Positions 32,201 to 43,188 of a stretch of DNA of 64,000 nucleotides are shown here, piece after piece. Position 1 is the stretch's first letter, and each line of letters starts with the position of its first letter. The notes under the pieces are model-generated. The model searched no databases. It was not told the DNA's origin and worked only from the letters and a program-made list of their open reading frames with translations. This DNA is from Hypomyces perniciosus (Eukaryota; Ascomycota; Sordariomycetes; Hypocreales; Hypocreaceae): NCBI GenBank assembly GCA_008477525.1, contig SPDT01000003.1, forward strand, positions 4,030,001 to 4,094,000, written 5' to 3'. The translations under genes and the position numbers were made by a program.

Positions 32201-33396
32201 TGGCTCACCTCCAAACCCTCGATGCCTTTGATGAATTGTGCAAATACACTACCAAGCACAGTCTCTACCAGGAAGCTCTCAAGCTCTACCGCTACGACCA
32301 GCCAAGCCTGCGGACCCTCACTGAGCTTTACGCTGTCCACCTGGAGTCCAAGTCTTCCTTCCGGGAGGCCGGCCTGGCGTATGAGTCGATCCAGAACTAC
32401 GCCAAGGCAACCAGCTGCTACCGCGCAGCTGGTGCGACATGCTGGCAAGAATGCCTCTTCACTGCCTACCAACAGGACCCTCCCCTATCCGCAGACGCAA
32501 GGGCCGATCTCGCCACCACGCTCGCCGACGCGCTCTGGGAGGCTAAAGATTTCTCCTCCGCAGCAACCATCCACCTCGACTATCTCAATTCTCTCGAAAC
32601 CGCCGTCAAGTGTCTCTGCAGGGGCTATCTCTTCGCCGAAGCCATCCGCCTCGTCATCCAACACTCCCGCCCTGACCTCCTCGAAGCCGCCGTCGACGTC
32701 GGACTCGCCGAGGCTCTCGGCCGAACCACCGAGTTCCTCGCCGACTGCAAGGGCCAACTCCTCGCGCAAGTCCCCCGTGTCGCCGAGCTGCGACGCAAAG
32801 CAGCCGAGGACCCTCTCTCCTTTTACGAAGGTGAGCGCGCCGGCGGCGAAGACCTCCCCGACGATGTCTCCGTAGCAGCGAGTTCGCGCATCAGCACCAG
32901 CGCCAGTCTCTTCACGCGCTACACCGGCAAAGCTGGCAGCGTCGGCACAGTAGGCACGGGCGTCAGTCGCGCAACGAGCAAGAACCGCCGCCGCGAGGAA
33001 AAGAAGCGCGCAAGAGGCCGCAAGGGCACTGTCTACGAGGAGGAGTACTTAGTCAACAGTGTGCGACGTCTCATCGAGCGCGTTGAAGCGAGCAAGACTG
33101 ATGTTGAGAGGCTGGTCTTTGCTCTCGTAAGGAGAGGCATGGCGGAGCGAGCACGTGCGGCGGAGGCGCTGATGGCAGAGGTAGTTGAGGCATGTGAAGG
33201 TGCGATTGCGGAGGTATTCCCTGCGTCGCAATCACAGCAGCAACAGCAGCAGGATGAGAGCGGTGCGACATATGAGGGAGATTCAGGCAAAGCAAGGGGT
33301 GGCGAGGGCGTGTTCCAGGAGTGGGCACAGGAGCAGGGCAAGAAGGCGGAGCCTCCGGTTATATCAGGACTCCAGAGGCTGGCATTGCTAGGATGA
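29265..33396 (+). CDS. ELP1: Elongator complex protein 1 (Elp1/Iki3)
   Basis: Four exons, 29265-29425, 29546-31257, 31315-31657 and 31710-33396, give 1300 residues (yeast 1349). Introns are 120, 57 and 52 nt and phases agree. The start MRNLRNLRFGRW and the WDAPSP, SWRGDGAFVAI and LAWHPEKALRFAA segments belong to the two N-terminal beta-propellers. A TPR-like helical half follows (for example FREAGLAYESIQNYAKA). The basic segment SKNRRREEKKRARGRKGTVY near residue 1170 is the conserved tRNA-binding region, followed by EEEYLVNSVRRLIERV. Elp1 is the scaffold of Elongator, which makes the xcm5 base of wobble-U34 tRNA modification, mainly in the cytosol. A Gln-rich run lies near the C-terminus. The assignment is secure. 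Confidence 0.95.
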
Positions 33397-34035
33397 TATT
33401 GTTATGATGGGCAAGTAAAACAAACGGATATCACGACGGCTACGAGGTAGGATGGATAGCAAAAATGACCAGCCAGCTATGACGAATCATACGTTTCATC
33501 TTTCGCACGATTCACGAGACACAAGCAATCATCTGCCCATACTTAAAAAAGACGCACTTCGTCATTCCAATTCTTCATACTGCTAATTCCAGAAAAAAAG
33601 ACAATCCCTCTTTCGCCTCCGCTATGGAACAAAGTCAAGTAAATCCCCCACAATGTAAAAAGAACACACACACACACACACACACAAAGAGACATAAAAA
33701 AAGGTAAGGCCCAAGAGCACCTCCTATACACCTAAGCTGTTCATGGGGGAATCTCCTCCACCGTCTAACAGATTCCTCACATAAAGAAGAAGAAAAGAAA
33801 GAAAAATAATAATAGTAAGGAATGGAATTCAAGTAGAGGTGGGTAATAAGGAAAAAGAAAACGGGCTCACAAAAAACCCAGGGAATGTGAGGGATAAAAA
33901 GAAAATGATAATCAAAGCTTTCCGCCAGACAGTGATGATGATGGTAATTGACATGCCGCTCCTTTTTCAAAAACACCCAACGTAACGAAAGACAGACATC
34001 TTAATCCGTTGATGGCATGTACACGCATCATCCTT
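33397..34035. other. Convergent 3' region of ELP1 and BUD6
   Basis: No gene. Contains a (CA)n microsatellite at 33664-33686 and A-rich stretches; probably both 3' UTRs. Confidence 0.6.
33664..33686. repeat. (CA)n microsatellite
   Basis: About 11 CA units, seen directly, in the 3' region shared by ELP1 and BUD6. Confidence 0.9.
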
Positions 34036-37000
34036 TTATGCTCCATTCGTCGTGACATTATCCGTAGTCGGTGCAGAGGCTTCGCCGTCAGCGGCCTCAG
34101 CATTAGGTTCCTGCTCATCGGCGCCCTCCTCTTCCTCTTCCTCTCCCTCTTCCTCGCCCAAGTCGTCCTCGGGGAGGTAGCCGTTCATTCGTTCCCAGAC
34201 TTCTTTTCGTATCCTCTCGTCCTTAGCCATTCTCGCTCGTTCAACCTCTTCGAAGCCGCCAGATTTCTTCAACTTGCCCTCTATGACAAAAGAGCAAATC
34301 TCACGGAGCAGAACATTGCCGCTCCGGCTTTGTAGTTCCTTCTGCCGTAACTTCTCTGCGCGTTCGATGGCTTCTAGTCGATCTTGGTGATTAGGCTGCA
34401 AGGCTCTCACTTCGCCGAGGACATCCTCCTTTGCAGCATTCTGGTTAAGGCTGTTCCCAAGGCTGTTCAGGCCCTTGGAAAACTGGCGTGCGGTTCCCGC
34501 GCTGGGACCCGTTCCATTGTCCTTCATCTGCTCCTTTGTGGCCTGTTCCACAAGCGTAAAGGTTTCCGAGGCCTTCTCCAAATCGTCGCGCAGATCTATG
34601 AGCAGCTCCTCCATAATGCGCAGCTCGTCACGACCCTGGCAAACGTCTTCAAGCTCCTTCTCCCAGATCTTGGTCCAGATGGGCTTCTCTCGGCTCATGT
34701 ACTCCTCCATCCTCTTAAGCTCCTTGGAAAGCGAAGTGACATCCTTGGCCACGCTCTCAAGCTGTCGTGGCAATGGTCGTACACCACGGTGCACAACATC
34801 CTTGCGGAGATCCTCGACCATGTCTTGGAGGTCATCCACCTTGGCCACGAGGCTATCGGAGTCTGAGTTAAGTTGTTTCCGACCGTTGGCAACATAGGTA
34901 TATCCAGCATCTCCTTCAATGCCCGATTTAGCCGCTGCAACCTTGACATTGGTAGCCTTGTTGCGAATGGTGGACATGGAGGTCTGAATCTCCGACTGGA
35001 AGTTGGAATAGGTTTGACGGAGAACAGCAAGGTCGCGCCGGAGGCCCTGAAGCTCCCCAATCTGGCTAGAGTCGAGCTTTCGTCCAGAGGGAATTGTCCC
35101 TTTGGGCCCGTCGGAGGATGGCGGAGCAGCTCGCTGACCCTGGCCCAAAACTATGTCCGCCATCTCCTTAGCCGTTTGTTGCTGTCGATCCGAGACCCTT
35201 TGCAGAGTAACAGCTTGATCATCGACATTCTGCTTGACTTCCCGGACAATTTTGGTGAGCGCCAGCATGCCTTCGTCAATGTGTCGCTTCACCTCATCCA
35301 GCGGCTCCACGTTGAGCACTAAGACAGTTCGGTCCTTGATATCAGCCAAGTCTTCTAGTTCATGTCGAACGCCAGACACTGGGTCTTGGATGTAGATTTC
35401 CGGCAGGTCTGCTCCATTTTGTTGCGTGTTCCAGGAAAACTTCTCAATGAAAGCAAGTTGTAAGCGTCCAATAGAAAGCTCATCGCGTCCCTCAGGCAGC
35501 ACAATCTTCTTGACCTTTGATTTGTACTGCAAGAACAGTGTCAAATCCTTGGTCGGTGTTGGTGGGGGCGAGACTTGGAAGTAGGGTTCACTCGGCTTTG
35601 TCTCAGGGGGGTGAGGTGGCAGCACAGGGGTATCGTCGGGCTTAGATTTTGCTTCTTTCTTCGGCTCCGGTGTCTGACGGGTTGCCTCCCCTGAAAATGA
35701 GTAGACGTCTGAGAGGGGACCGGAAAGCGTAGCAGTGGGTGCATATTTTTCATCTGGACTATGAACAGCCGGGCTCTCAGGTTGACCGGACTGTGACGTA
35801 GGTAAGGACTCCTCCGTCACCCGGCTCGGAATTCTGACGGGTGAGTTTTCAAAACTGCTGCCGGTCTTTGGTTGGTTCGATGGGTTTCGACTATGGCGCA
35901 CCGACTCCCGAGATTGAACGGCTCGCAGTGATTCCCTTGCCTCTTTCCTCCCTCGATTCGGCGTAGGTCCAGTTTGTGACGGCAACATGGGAACAACATT
36001 TCCCGAACCTCCTAGATGCTTTGATATTTGATATTGAGAGTACCTTCGAGACGCTCGCCTTTCCAAATCACCTCCCTTCTGCAGCGCTGCTAGGGCGCTG
36101 GATTGCTTATCGGGAGGCGGCGGAGGCGGTGGTGGGAAAGCGTCAATATTCAAATCCCCAGTCGATGGCCCCGAAGGTATGATTGAATTGTCTGTTGGAT
36201 ATGGCGGCATTACGGGAATGTTTTGCATCGTGGTGCTGGAGATGGATGACTGTTCCGAAGCGAGTGACCCTCTGGACAGGTCTCGCGGCGCGTTGAAGCG
36301 TCGATTCGGGGATGTGTTATTGTTGTTGGTGTTTGGCTGCTGGACAGACTCTGGACGCTGCGAATCCGGTCGACTGTTGTTATCCAAGCTGTCTTCCAAC
36401 ATGATGGTCAGTCCGCTATTTCCGCTCGCTACCGTACTAACGCTGGTTGCCCTCTCCGGCACAGCTGAGCTCTCCCTGTCCCTCGCTTGCTTCTGCCGCA
36501 GCCTCTGTTGCTTTCGTTTTAATCCGTGCAATAGGTTGATGATGATGTCTCGTATTCGTGGTAGATATTTCTCTAAGCTTTCAGCGCTGGCCTCCTGGCT
36601 TAGACATGCCTCTAGAATTGATCGAAGTAGATCGGGGACGTTGCCCAGGTCTGAGGTATCGACGTTGATGGCCGTAAAGGCCCTGCATGCCATGTTGAAT
36701 TCATAACCTAATCGTACATATACGTCGGAGACCTGGGTGTCTGTGGCCTGGCCGCGCGACCATTGTGTCAACGTTTCGAGGAGCTGCTTTGTCGCTACGA
36801 GAAGGTGTGTGACGCTCTTTTCGATCTGCGATAACGGCATGTTCGAGCCACTTCCCGACGAGCCCTGTAAATGTAGCGAAAACACGTTAGCATGACTTGC
36901 CACTTGATAGTCATTGCCTAGTGGTTGCCGGCCTCCATCCTTCAGAGGCAGAGCTGCAATAGCACGCACCTCTCGATTCGTTCGTCTTGAGCCGCTCGGG

Positions 37001-37152
37001 GCAGATCTGATAGACATATTGGAAGTGCGCCCATGCGCTGGCCCGACACCAGGTGAAATCGACCGCACAGGCACATTTGGAGGAGGCCCTGGGTCCGCCC
37101 CAGGCGAGCGCCGCTGCGAATAGCCTCGCTGCGAAGGTCCTGGCGCCTGCAT
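34036..37152 (-). CDS. BUD6: Actin-interacting protein Bud6/Aip3
   Basis: One long frame of 1038 residues from the ATG at 37152. Residues about 100-220 (SQIEKSVTHLLVATKQLLETL ... RIRDIIINLLHGLKRKQQR) match the N-terminal Bud6 domain. A Ser/Pro-rich disordered middle follows, including a polyproline run. The Aip3/Bud6 core then starts at LTLFLQYKSKVKKIVLP and continues as a long coiled coil (HIDEGMLALTKIVREVKQ). Bud6 binds actin monomers and acts with the formin Bni1 in polarised growth at hyphal tips and septa. The tail is Glu- and Ala-rich. A possible 39-nt in-frame intron (36867-36905: GTGGCA, GCTAAC, TTTACAG) lies near residue 90. It is not needed for the frame but matches splice signals well. 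Confidence 0.92.
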   Translation of the reverse strand: MQAPGPSQRGYSQRRSPGADPGPPPNVPVRSISPGVGPAHGRTSNMSIRSAPSGSRRTNREVRAIAALPLKDGGRQPLGNDYQVASHANVFSLHLQGSSGSGSNMPLSQIEKSVTHLLVATKQLLETLTQWSRGQATDTQVSDVYVRLGYEFNMACRAFTAINVDTSDLGNVPDLLRSILEACLSQEASAESLEKYLPRIRDIIINLLHGLKRKQQRLRQKQARDRESSAVPERATSVSTVASGNSGLTIMLEDSLDNNSRPDSQRPESVQQPNTNNNNTSPNRRFNAPRDLSRGSLASEQSSISSTTMQNIPVMPPYPTDNSIIPSGPSTGDLNIDAFPPPPPPPPDKQSSALAALQKGGDLERRASRRYSQYQISKHLGGSGNVVPMLPSQTGPTPNRGRKEARESLRAVQSRESVRHSRNPSNQPKTGSSFENSPVRIPSRVTEESLPTSQSGQPESPAVHSPDEKYAPTATLSGPLSDVYSFSGEATRQTPEPKKEAKSKPDDTPVLPPHPPETKPSEPYFQVSPPPTPTKDLTLFLQYKSKVKKIVLPEGRDELSIGRLQLAFIEKFSWNTQQNGADLPEIYIQDPVSGVRHELEDLADIKDRTVLVLNVEPLDEVKRHIDEGMLALTKIVREVKQNVDDQAVTLQRVSDRQQQTAKEMADIVLGQGQRAAPPSSDGPKGTIPSGRKLDSSQIGELQGLRRDLAVLRQTYSNFQSEIQTSMSTIRNKATNVKVAAAKSGIEGDAGYTYVANGRKQLNSDSDSLVAKVDDLQDMVEDLRKDVVHRGVRPLPRQLESVAKDVTSLSKELKRMEEYMSREKPIWTKIWEKELEDVCQGRDELRIMEELLIDLRDDLEKASETFTLVEQATKEQMKDNGTGPSAGTARQFSKGLNSLGNSLNQNAAKEDVLGEVRALQPNHQDRLEAIERAEKLRQKELQSRSGNVLLREICSFVIEGKLKKSGGFEEVERARMAKDERIRKEVWERMNGYLPEDDLGEEEGEEEEEEGADEQEPNAEAADGEASAPTTDNVTTNGA

Positions 37153-38567
37153 GGCCAAGGTGCGATTCCTCTCCAGCTCGTGTCTCTTCTCCAGTCCTGG
37201 TAGTATATCGGAGGTGCCACGCAGGCGAGCGACGGTATTTCCGCTACTGACGACGATGTCTGGGGCCGTGCAAGCGTTGGGTTCCGAGTCGACCGGTAAA
37301 CAGCTATGGTGCCTACTAAGGTAGTAGTAGTATTATGGAACAGCAGCGACAGAGCAGGAATACGGCAGCACGGCCGTCATCGTCTGATGAACAAGCGACA
37401 AAAGCGAGCGAGGCTGAAGCAAAGGGTGGTTTTGCGGCGCTGAGCGAGAGGATTTTGGTGGCGATGGCGATGGTGGTGCGAAGTGCGATGCAGAGCGATA
37501 ATTCGTTGGACCTAGAGGGTTAGGGGAAAGAAGGCCAGTGTGTTGATGGCTGGTAGTGGTGGACTTTTGGGGGGGGATCTTAGGCCCAAGTCTGTGTGTG
37601 TCTGGTGTGTGTGTGTATGAATAGCCTCCAATAGTGCTCCGTAGAATAGGCAGCGCTTGTGAGCCCCCCTTGTCTGCACGTGCCCTCGGGCCGGAGAAGC
37701 CTCGGGCGCTCTGTATGTATGCAAGCATGTAATACTAGTATGTACGTATGTATGCAAGCCGAGACAGTTTCACAGGTTTACTGGGACGCGGGAAGATCGA
37801 AAAGTTAATCGAGGCGCTGGAATGCAAATTACGTATGTTGTTTGCTCTGTTTGCAGATGGATTTTCCCACTATACTATTCCTATCTACTCCGTGTTCCAT
37901 ACCTAAGGTACCTTATGTGTGAGAGGGCTGAATGACTGAATGTCACCCGATGCATTTTGACGGATCAGGACGAAAATACAAAAATAACCTGCTACAAGCA
38001 CGGAGTGCTCAGCCACCATTAGAACGACGGAATAGGGACAAAGTACGAAGTAGTATTAGTTTATAACGCTGGGCCATGTATCCTTGTAGTATGGTGAACG
38101 GCAAGCCAAACAACTTTGTTTCATAAGATCAATAATGGCGGGTATTATTAGCCTAGGGCAAACGGGTTGAACGTAACACTACCGCCCAGACAACCATCAA
38201 AACACACACATAAACCAGGGCCGAGCACATGAACCTGCATGTCGCATATGTTCGTATTGACAGGCCTTGGCGATCTCAGGAACCAAGGCATCCATCAATT
38301 GGTCTTACTTAGGGGGTGAATACGCTTTTGCTGGTTTTGTCCTACTCGTACTCCCTTGAGTCCTACGAGTATCTATTGCGGCACTGATTGCGGATTGAGA
38401 ATGTATATACGAAGTATCTACGGAGTACTACATACAAATACGTGACGCCATCCCCGGATTTAGATGTCATGGAAAGCTTCCAGAACACTCTCTATCTCGA
38501 TCCCAGAATCACTCGCATGGCAACGGTTGTCACGATTAATTAACCTAGTCTAAGGTACTTTGTAAAA
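37153..38567. other. Intergenic, BUD6 promoter side
   Basis: About 1.4 kb upstream of BUD6 and downstream of the sugar transporter. Holds GT-rich text near 37600 and TACGAAGTA/TACGGAGTAC words near 38045 and 38410. No gene supported. Confidence 0.55.
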
Positions 38568-40275
38568 TCACCGCACCCCCCATCCGTTCTCCAACAGCGC
38601 CGTGGCCTCCTCGAGACTCAATCCCGCTGTCTCGGGATATATGCGCCAGACCAGACCATACCCAACACCACAAACCGCCGCATACAGAACAAACGTCCAT
38701 GACGGACTCATTGCATCCATCATCGGCAAAAACGTTAGCCCAATCACAAAATTGGCTGACCAGTTCGTCGCCGTTGCGACACCACTGCCGACTGATCGCA
38801 CCGCCAAGGGGAACAGCTCGCTCTGCATCCACGGCACATTACCCAGGCCGAGGGCGTAGGCCGCTACGTAGATCATGATGCTGATTAGGATAATGCCTGC
38901 GGTGCGCGTGTTGCCCGAGCTGCCTTCTGCCGCTGTGATGCCTCCACCTTGAACAGCGGATGACCGGCCCAGTGAGAGGAATGAAAACCCGAATGCGGCT
39001 AGAAGTAGACCCAAAGCCATGAAGGGTAGTGAGTATAAGAGGATTCGCCTCCGGCCAATGCGGTCAATGAGGCCGAGTGCCACGAGTGTAAAGACGAAAT
39101 TGGTCACTGCAACGACAAGCGACGTCAGGGTTGGACTCTCAAACCCAACCATCGTAAAGATGGTCGCCGAGAAGTACATCAAGGAGTTCTAATGTCAAGT
39201 CAGTAAACACAACCAACCAAGGCGGGAATCCGAGAGAACACATACAAAGCCACACAACTGCTGAAGTCCCTGTAATAAACAGGCAATAGCCAACGCACGG
39301 CGATGCTTCCCTTCACTCAGCAGTTCATGCCACGCCCCGAGCCATTTCCACGACCCAGTAGCCTGATGCTCTCGCAACAGCCTCGACTCTTGCTCCTCGC
39401 GGACTTCCAGCTCAATCTCCTTGATGACCATATCTGCACTTCGTGAAGATGTCCCATTTTCACCGTTGACCCTCTGGATGACACTCTTAGCCGCTTCCGA
39501 CCTCCCAGCCTTGACGAGCCAGCGCGGCGTCTCAGGCATGAACACAACAATCGCGCCTTGTAGGGCAGCTGGCAGCGCACCTAGTCCGACCATCCAGCGC
39601 CAGCCAGTCTCCTTGGCTGCATATGCAGAAAATGCCCAGCCAACAATGTAGGCAACCATCTGTCCTAGCGTGATGAACAGCACGTTTGTAGTCACCAGCC
39701 TCCCTCGGTACGGCGCGGGAGATACTTCTGCAATGTAAAGCGGCACGACAAAGCTTGCTGCTCCGACTGCTGCGCCAATGATGCATCTGCCGGCTACCAT
39801 GGTCGGCACCGTGAGACTAAACGCTTGCAATACCGCCCCCAAGACGAAAAGCACATCGGCATATAGAATGATTCGTTTGCGGCCGAGGCGATCGGCGAGT
39901 ATGGAGGAGAATGGCGATATCAGGAGCGCGAAAAGGGCAGTCGAGGACGTGATGATGGATTTGTCCATGGAGGTAAGGTCTCGATTCGACAGCGACGTCC
40001 CGATCGAAACCAACGTGGCGGATACGACACCCGTATCGTCTGTGTCCAGGTCAATCAGCATCCATTCGACAGATTTGGCACAGGAAGAGCCTACATCCAA
40101 ACAACAAGCCACTGATACCAGCAGCAAACGTCAGTGCCACGACGAATACTCCAGGCCCTGCCTCTGCCGCCTTGTCTGTATCGACTCCCGAGTCCGGCGC
40201 GCCATCCTCACCGTCGTACGGGGTGTCATCTTCATGGCGATTGCCCGATATCAGTGGTGCTTGAGCGCTGTCCAT
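38568..40275 (-). CDS. MFS myo-inositol/sugar transporter (Itr1-like)
   Basis: Three exons, 40095-40275, 39246-40039 and 38568-39188, give 531 residues with consistent phases. Joining exon 1 to exon 2 restores GYDTGVV, the signature at the end of helix 1 in sugar porters. Also present are DRLGRKR, GRCIIGAAVGAASFVVPLY, PAPYRGRL, ETPRWLVKAGR, LQGLQQLCGFNSLMYFSA, DRIGRRRI and a PETAG variant of the PETKG motif. Twelve membrane helices are expected, with N- and C-termini in the cytosol. The segments resemble fungal Itr1-type inositol:H+ symporters most, but substrates within this family are hard to predict. The gene sits in the plasma-membrane transport part of the window and shows no cluster context. 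Confidence 0.88.
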
Positions 40276-40723
40276 GCTGGCAGCAGTTTTTCCCGGCAGC
40301 CGCACCACAGCTCACTTGCGCCCATTGGGGGCCTGAACGGGTTTCTCAGGAGTTCTGTGAGTGTTGGAACGTTGTTTGTTGGGTGCAAGTTCCAAGATGG
40401 GCGACGTGACCCGGCGTTTCGGTCCGGTGACACACTCGCGATCTAAGAATAGGCCCACCTAAAACGGGGCGGGTCTCTCCATAATCATTCAACCTTTACT
40501 CCGTAGATAACTAATATTGCCTTGTGGATTTTAACATGTATATAAGATATAATACGAAGTACTTCGGTACTTCGTATATAGATACCGAATGGCCAAGTAT
40601 CCGCTGCATCAACACACAAGTAACCTTGTCTCACTTCAGCTGACAAGTAGGCGAACTCCCTCGAATATCAGGCTCGTGAAAGGTCACCATTGCATCAACA
40701 TCCCTTATCTCGCCTGCTCAGCC
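40276..40723. other. Intergenic, transporter promoter and UCH 3' side
   Basis: About 450 bp with no gene. Contains the hairpin at 40552-40577 described separately. Confidence 0.6.
40552..40577. repeat. Perfect 11-bp inverted repeat with TTCG loop
   Basis: Arm ATACGAAGTAC (40552-40562), loop TTCG (40563-40566), and the exact reverse complement (40567-40577). It lies about 150 bp past the UCH stop on the minus strand and about 300 bp before the transporter ATG. In RNA it would give a hairpin closed by a UUCG tetraloop. Confidence 0.85.
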
Positions 40724-41482
40724 CTACGCCGGCGGGTTCTTCGCCAATGCCACAATGCTAAAATTCACATTCCCATTCGCAAACTTCAGAAACCTCCTCA
40801 CGCCTTGGTCCAGCGCCGTTCTGCTCAGCACATCATCACCATCCGGCAAGGCACCTCGATCCACCGGTCCATCCGTGTTTCCCTCCAACTCCCACAAATG
40901 GCCGTCTTTGCCCTTGATGAAAGCTATAAAATGCTGCTTGTTTTCTTCTTCCGCTCGAGGTGCCTTTGAGTTTCCCCTTCTCGCAGCTCGCATGTGGATC
41001 TCCTCCAGCTCTTCGCTGTTGTATAACGCATCTGCCCTGGGCACAGGTTGTAGGGGCGTCACTTGTTCCAGCAATGTATCTAGAAAGCTTCCCTTCTGGA
41101 CGAACCCTCTTGCCTCAGCACCAGCCACAGCGTGGAGTAAAGCGATCAGTCCACAAGCATTCCCAATTGTTTGCTTGAACCACATGACTGGTTCTTGGTC
41201 TCCGCGCTTGTCGTAAGTCAGATTTGCCGGAGAGACGGGAGTGCCGTCTTCCTCGCGGACCGCAAAGTATATCGGCGCTGGAGTGATGAAGATGAGCGCT
41301 AGGGCCGGTCGCGGCACGAGAGAGAGGAGATCTGCATCGTCGAGGCTGTAGACATCGTAGAAGCCCAGATCTGGGGATACGCCGAGGTCGTGAACGAGAG
41401 ACGTGAAGACGTCGGGGTTGTTTTCAAGAGGGATGAAGGTTTTCTTCCCTGAAGGAGAGATGTAAACACCTTCTGCTGGCAT
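40724..41482 (-). CDS. Ubiquitin C-terminal hydrolase (UCH, peptidase C12)
   Basis: Single exon, 252 residues, ATG at 41482. It has Gln104 (oxyanion) and nucleophile Cys110 in QTIGNACGLIALLHA and His184 in HFIAFIKG. The third catalytic position, Asp in the usual ELDG, reads Glu200 (WELEG). Length is typical of the short UCH-L1/L3/Yuh1 class. These cytosolic enzymes trim small adducts from the C-terminus of ubiquitin and, for Yuh1, process Rub1/NEDD8. The acidic crossover loop (EELEEIHMRAARRG) lies between Cys and His as expected. The Asp-to-Glu change may be tolerated but is worth noting. No functional link to its neighbours is seen. Confidence 0.9.
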   Translation of the reverse strand: MPAEGVYISPSGKKTFIPLENNPDVFTSLVHDLGVSPDLGFYDVYSLDDADLLSLVPRPALALIFITPAPIYFAVREEDGTPVSPANLTYDKRGDQEPVMWFKQTIGNACGLIALLHAVAGAEARGFVQKGSFLDTLLEQVTPLQPVPRADALYNSEELEEIHMRAARRGNSKAPRAEEENKQHFIAFIKGKDGHLWELEGNTDGPVDRGALPDGDDVLSRTALDQGVRRFLKFANGNVNFSIVALAKNPPA

Positions 41483-41876
41483 TTTGGTTCTGGGATATCC
41501 TCAAAATCGTGCAAGATGAAATGTTAAAGAATTCTGTATCTCGTAGTTGGACAGATAGATTGGGCTGATCGATATTGGGAGACGCACGTCTCTAATTTGG
41601 CTGCGCGGGGTTGAATAGCGATGACGGTGTTGTAAGTGCGTGTCCCGATAGCTGCCTACAAGAAACCATTAAAATACGAGAAACGAGGATAAAATAGATA
41701 AATAAAAAAACATTAATTTTCAGGATTATTCAATACTTCTTCCTATACGACAAAACGACGGTGTAAACTGATGTTATCACATTCAGACAGCTTGTAATAT
41801 CGGGCATTTAAACAATCATCCTATCCAAGAAACATACACATCTAACCGCTATAAAAAAACTCGTAATTGCTAGTAT
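41483..41876. other. Short intergenic region
   Basis: UCH promoter and monooxygenase 3' side. AT-rich around 41690-41730; nothing else recognised. Confidence 0.55.
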
Positions 41877-43188
41877 CTAGATCAGTAGATCTCGTGCCAG
41901 GTTCTTCGCTTGCGCCTGGGCCATAGCATATTCAAGTGCCTCCCCTCGTGCCTGAATCTCCTCCTCTGATCTCCCATCCCTCTGATACCGACTCATAACA
42001 GCAGCCATAGATGCCTGGGGAGCACCAGGAGTAAACATCCAATCCTGACAGAGATCATACGCCAACCGCTGAACCTTTCCAACACGGGCAGCCATGTCCT
42101 CCTCAAAGCCCCTAACCTGTTCATCCAACTCTTCGGCAGTCTGGGCGTTGAGTATCACCTTGGCTAAGATCATAGCCTCCTCGAGGGCTTGGTTAACACC
42201 CTCACCAGCATGCGGAGTCATGAGATGCGCTGCATCTCCAATGAGAGTGAAGCCCTGCTTGTGTTCCCATTTGCGCCCCGGGGGGAGGAAGTATAGTGAA
42301 CGGGGAATGCTCCTCCCTTCAGCGCGATGGAACGCATCACGTAACTGAGGACACCAGTCTGAAAACTCCTTTTCCAATGCCTCCTTAGTTTCAGCGAGAT
42401 CTTCGGCGTTGTATCCGCACTTTTCTGGTCTCATCCAACTAGGATCCTTGCGAACGAAGCTGGCATAGACTTGAAGGCTACCGTCGCCGATTTTCTGTAT
42501 ACTCAATCGTTGGCCATCTGCACTGGCAAAAAGGCTCCCGCGATTGACAAGTTTGTATAACTCTGGTGCTGCTTCTTGAGCATTGGGGATGGATAAATCG
42601 TTCATTGCGACTCCAGAATATTCCGGCTGCAAATCAGGGGCAATGGCTCTGCGGATCTTGCTCCAAGCACCTTCAGCCCCGACGATGAGGTCAAGGCCCG
42701 ACTCAGTGCCGTTAGCAAAGACCAAAGTCTTGTCTTCGACGTGCTGCAGATGGTGACCCCATTTGATGGTTCCCTCGGGCAGTGAGTCGATAAGAATCTC
42801 CCTCAACTTGACGCGATCAATCTCTGGTCGTTCACCAAAGGCATCTGCGACATAATCTGCGCCACGGATGATAAAGTATTGGAGGTTTTTATCCGCGATT
42901 GCCATGTATTGGCCATCGTAACGAGCATATTTTTTGAACTCGTCCCAGAGGCCAGCTTCTTTGATAGCTGCTAACCCAGACCTGGTATGGAGATCCAATG
43001 TTCCGCCTTGGGCTCGGAAGTTAGGAGATGTCTCTCCCTCAAAAACGGTGACTTTCAGGCCGCCTAGATGGAGAAGTCTAGCGAGCATGCAGCCTGTGTT
43101 GAGGTAAGTTTGTGGTATTCGAGGGCGTAGTTATGCTTGACTTGCCTGCAGGGCCAGCTCCGATGATGGCAACTTTCAAGTTCTCCAT
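41877..43188 (-). CDS. FAD-dependent monooxygenase (TetX/PHBH-like) with GC-AG intron
   Basis: Two exons, 43146-43188 and 41877-43093, give 419 residues. The first exon ends inside the FAD-binding motif; joining gives AIIGAGPAGCMLARLL, the GxGxxG Rossmann loop. Later motifs are VFEGE (ribose-binding Glu), DLIVGAEGAWSKIR (DG-type motif) and GDAAHLMTPHAGEGVNQ (second FAD contact). The class A flavoprotein hydroxylase fold is clear, and the text resembles TetX-like fungal enzymes. The substrate is unknown; roles include xenobiotic or secondary-metabolite oxidation. No polyketide or peptide synthase lies nearby, so a cluster is unlikely. The 52-nt intron begins GCAAGT and ends ACACAG; no GT donor keeps the frame. 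Confidence 0.88.

Noticed and set aside
32078..32875. 265-residue Ser/Pro-rich plus-strand frame
   Set aside because: Frame-shifted shadow of ELP1.
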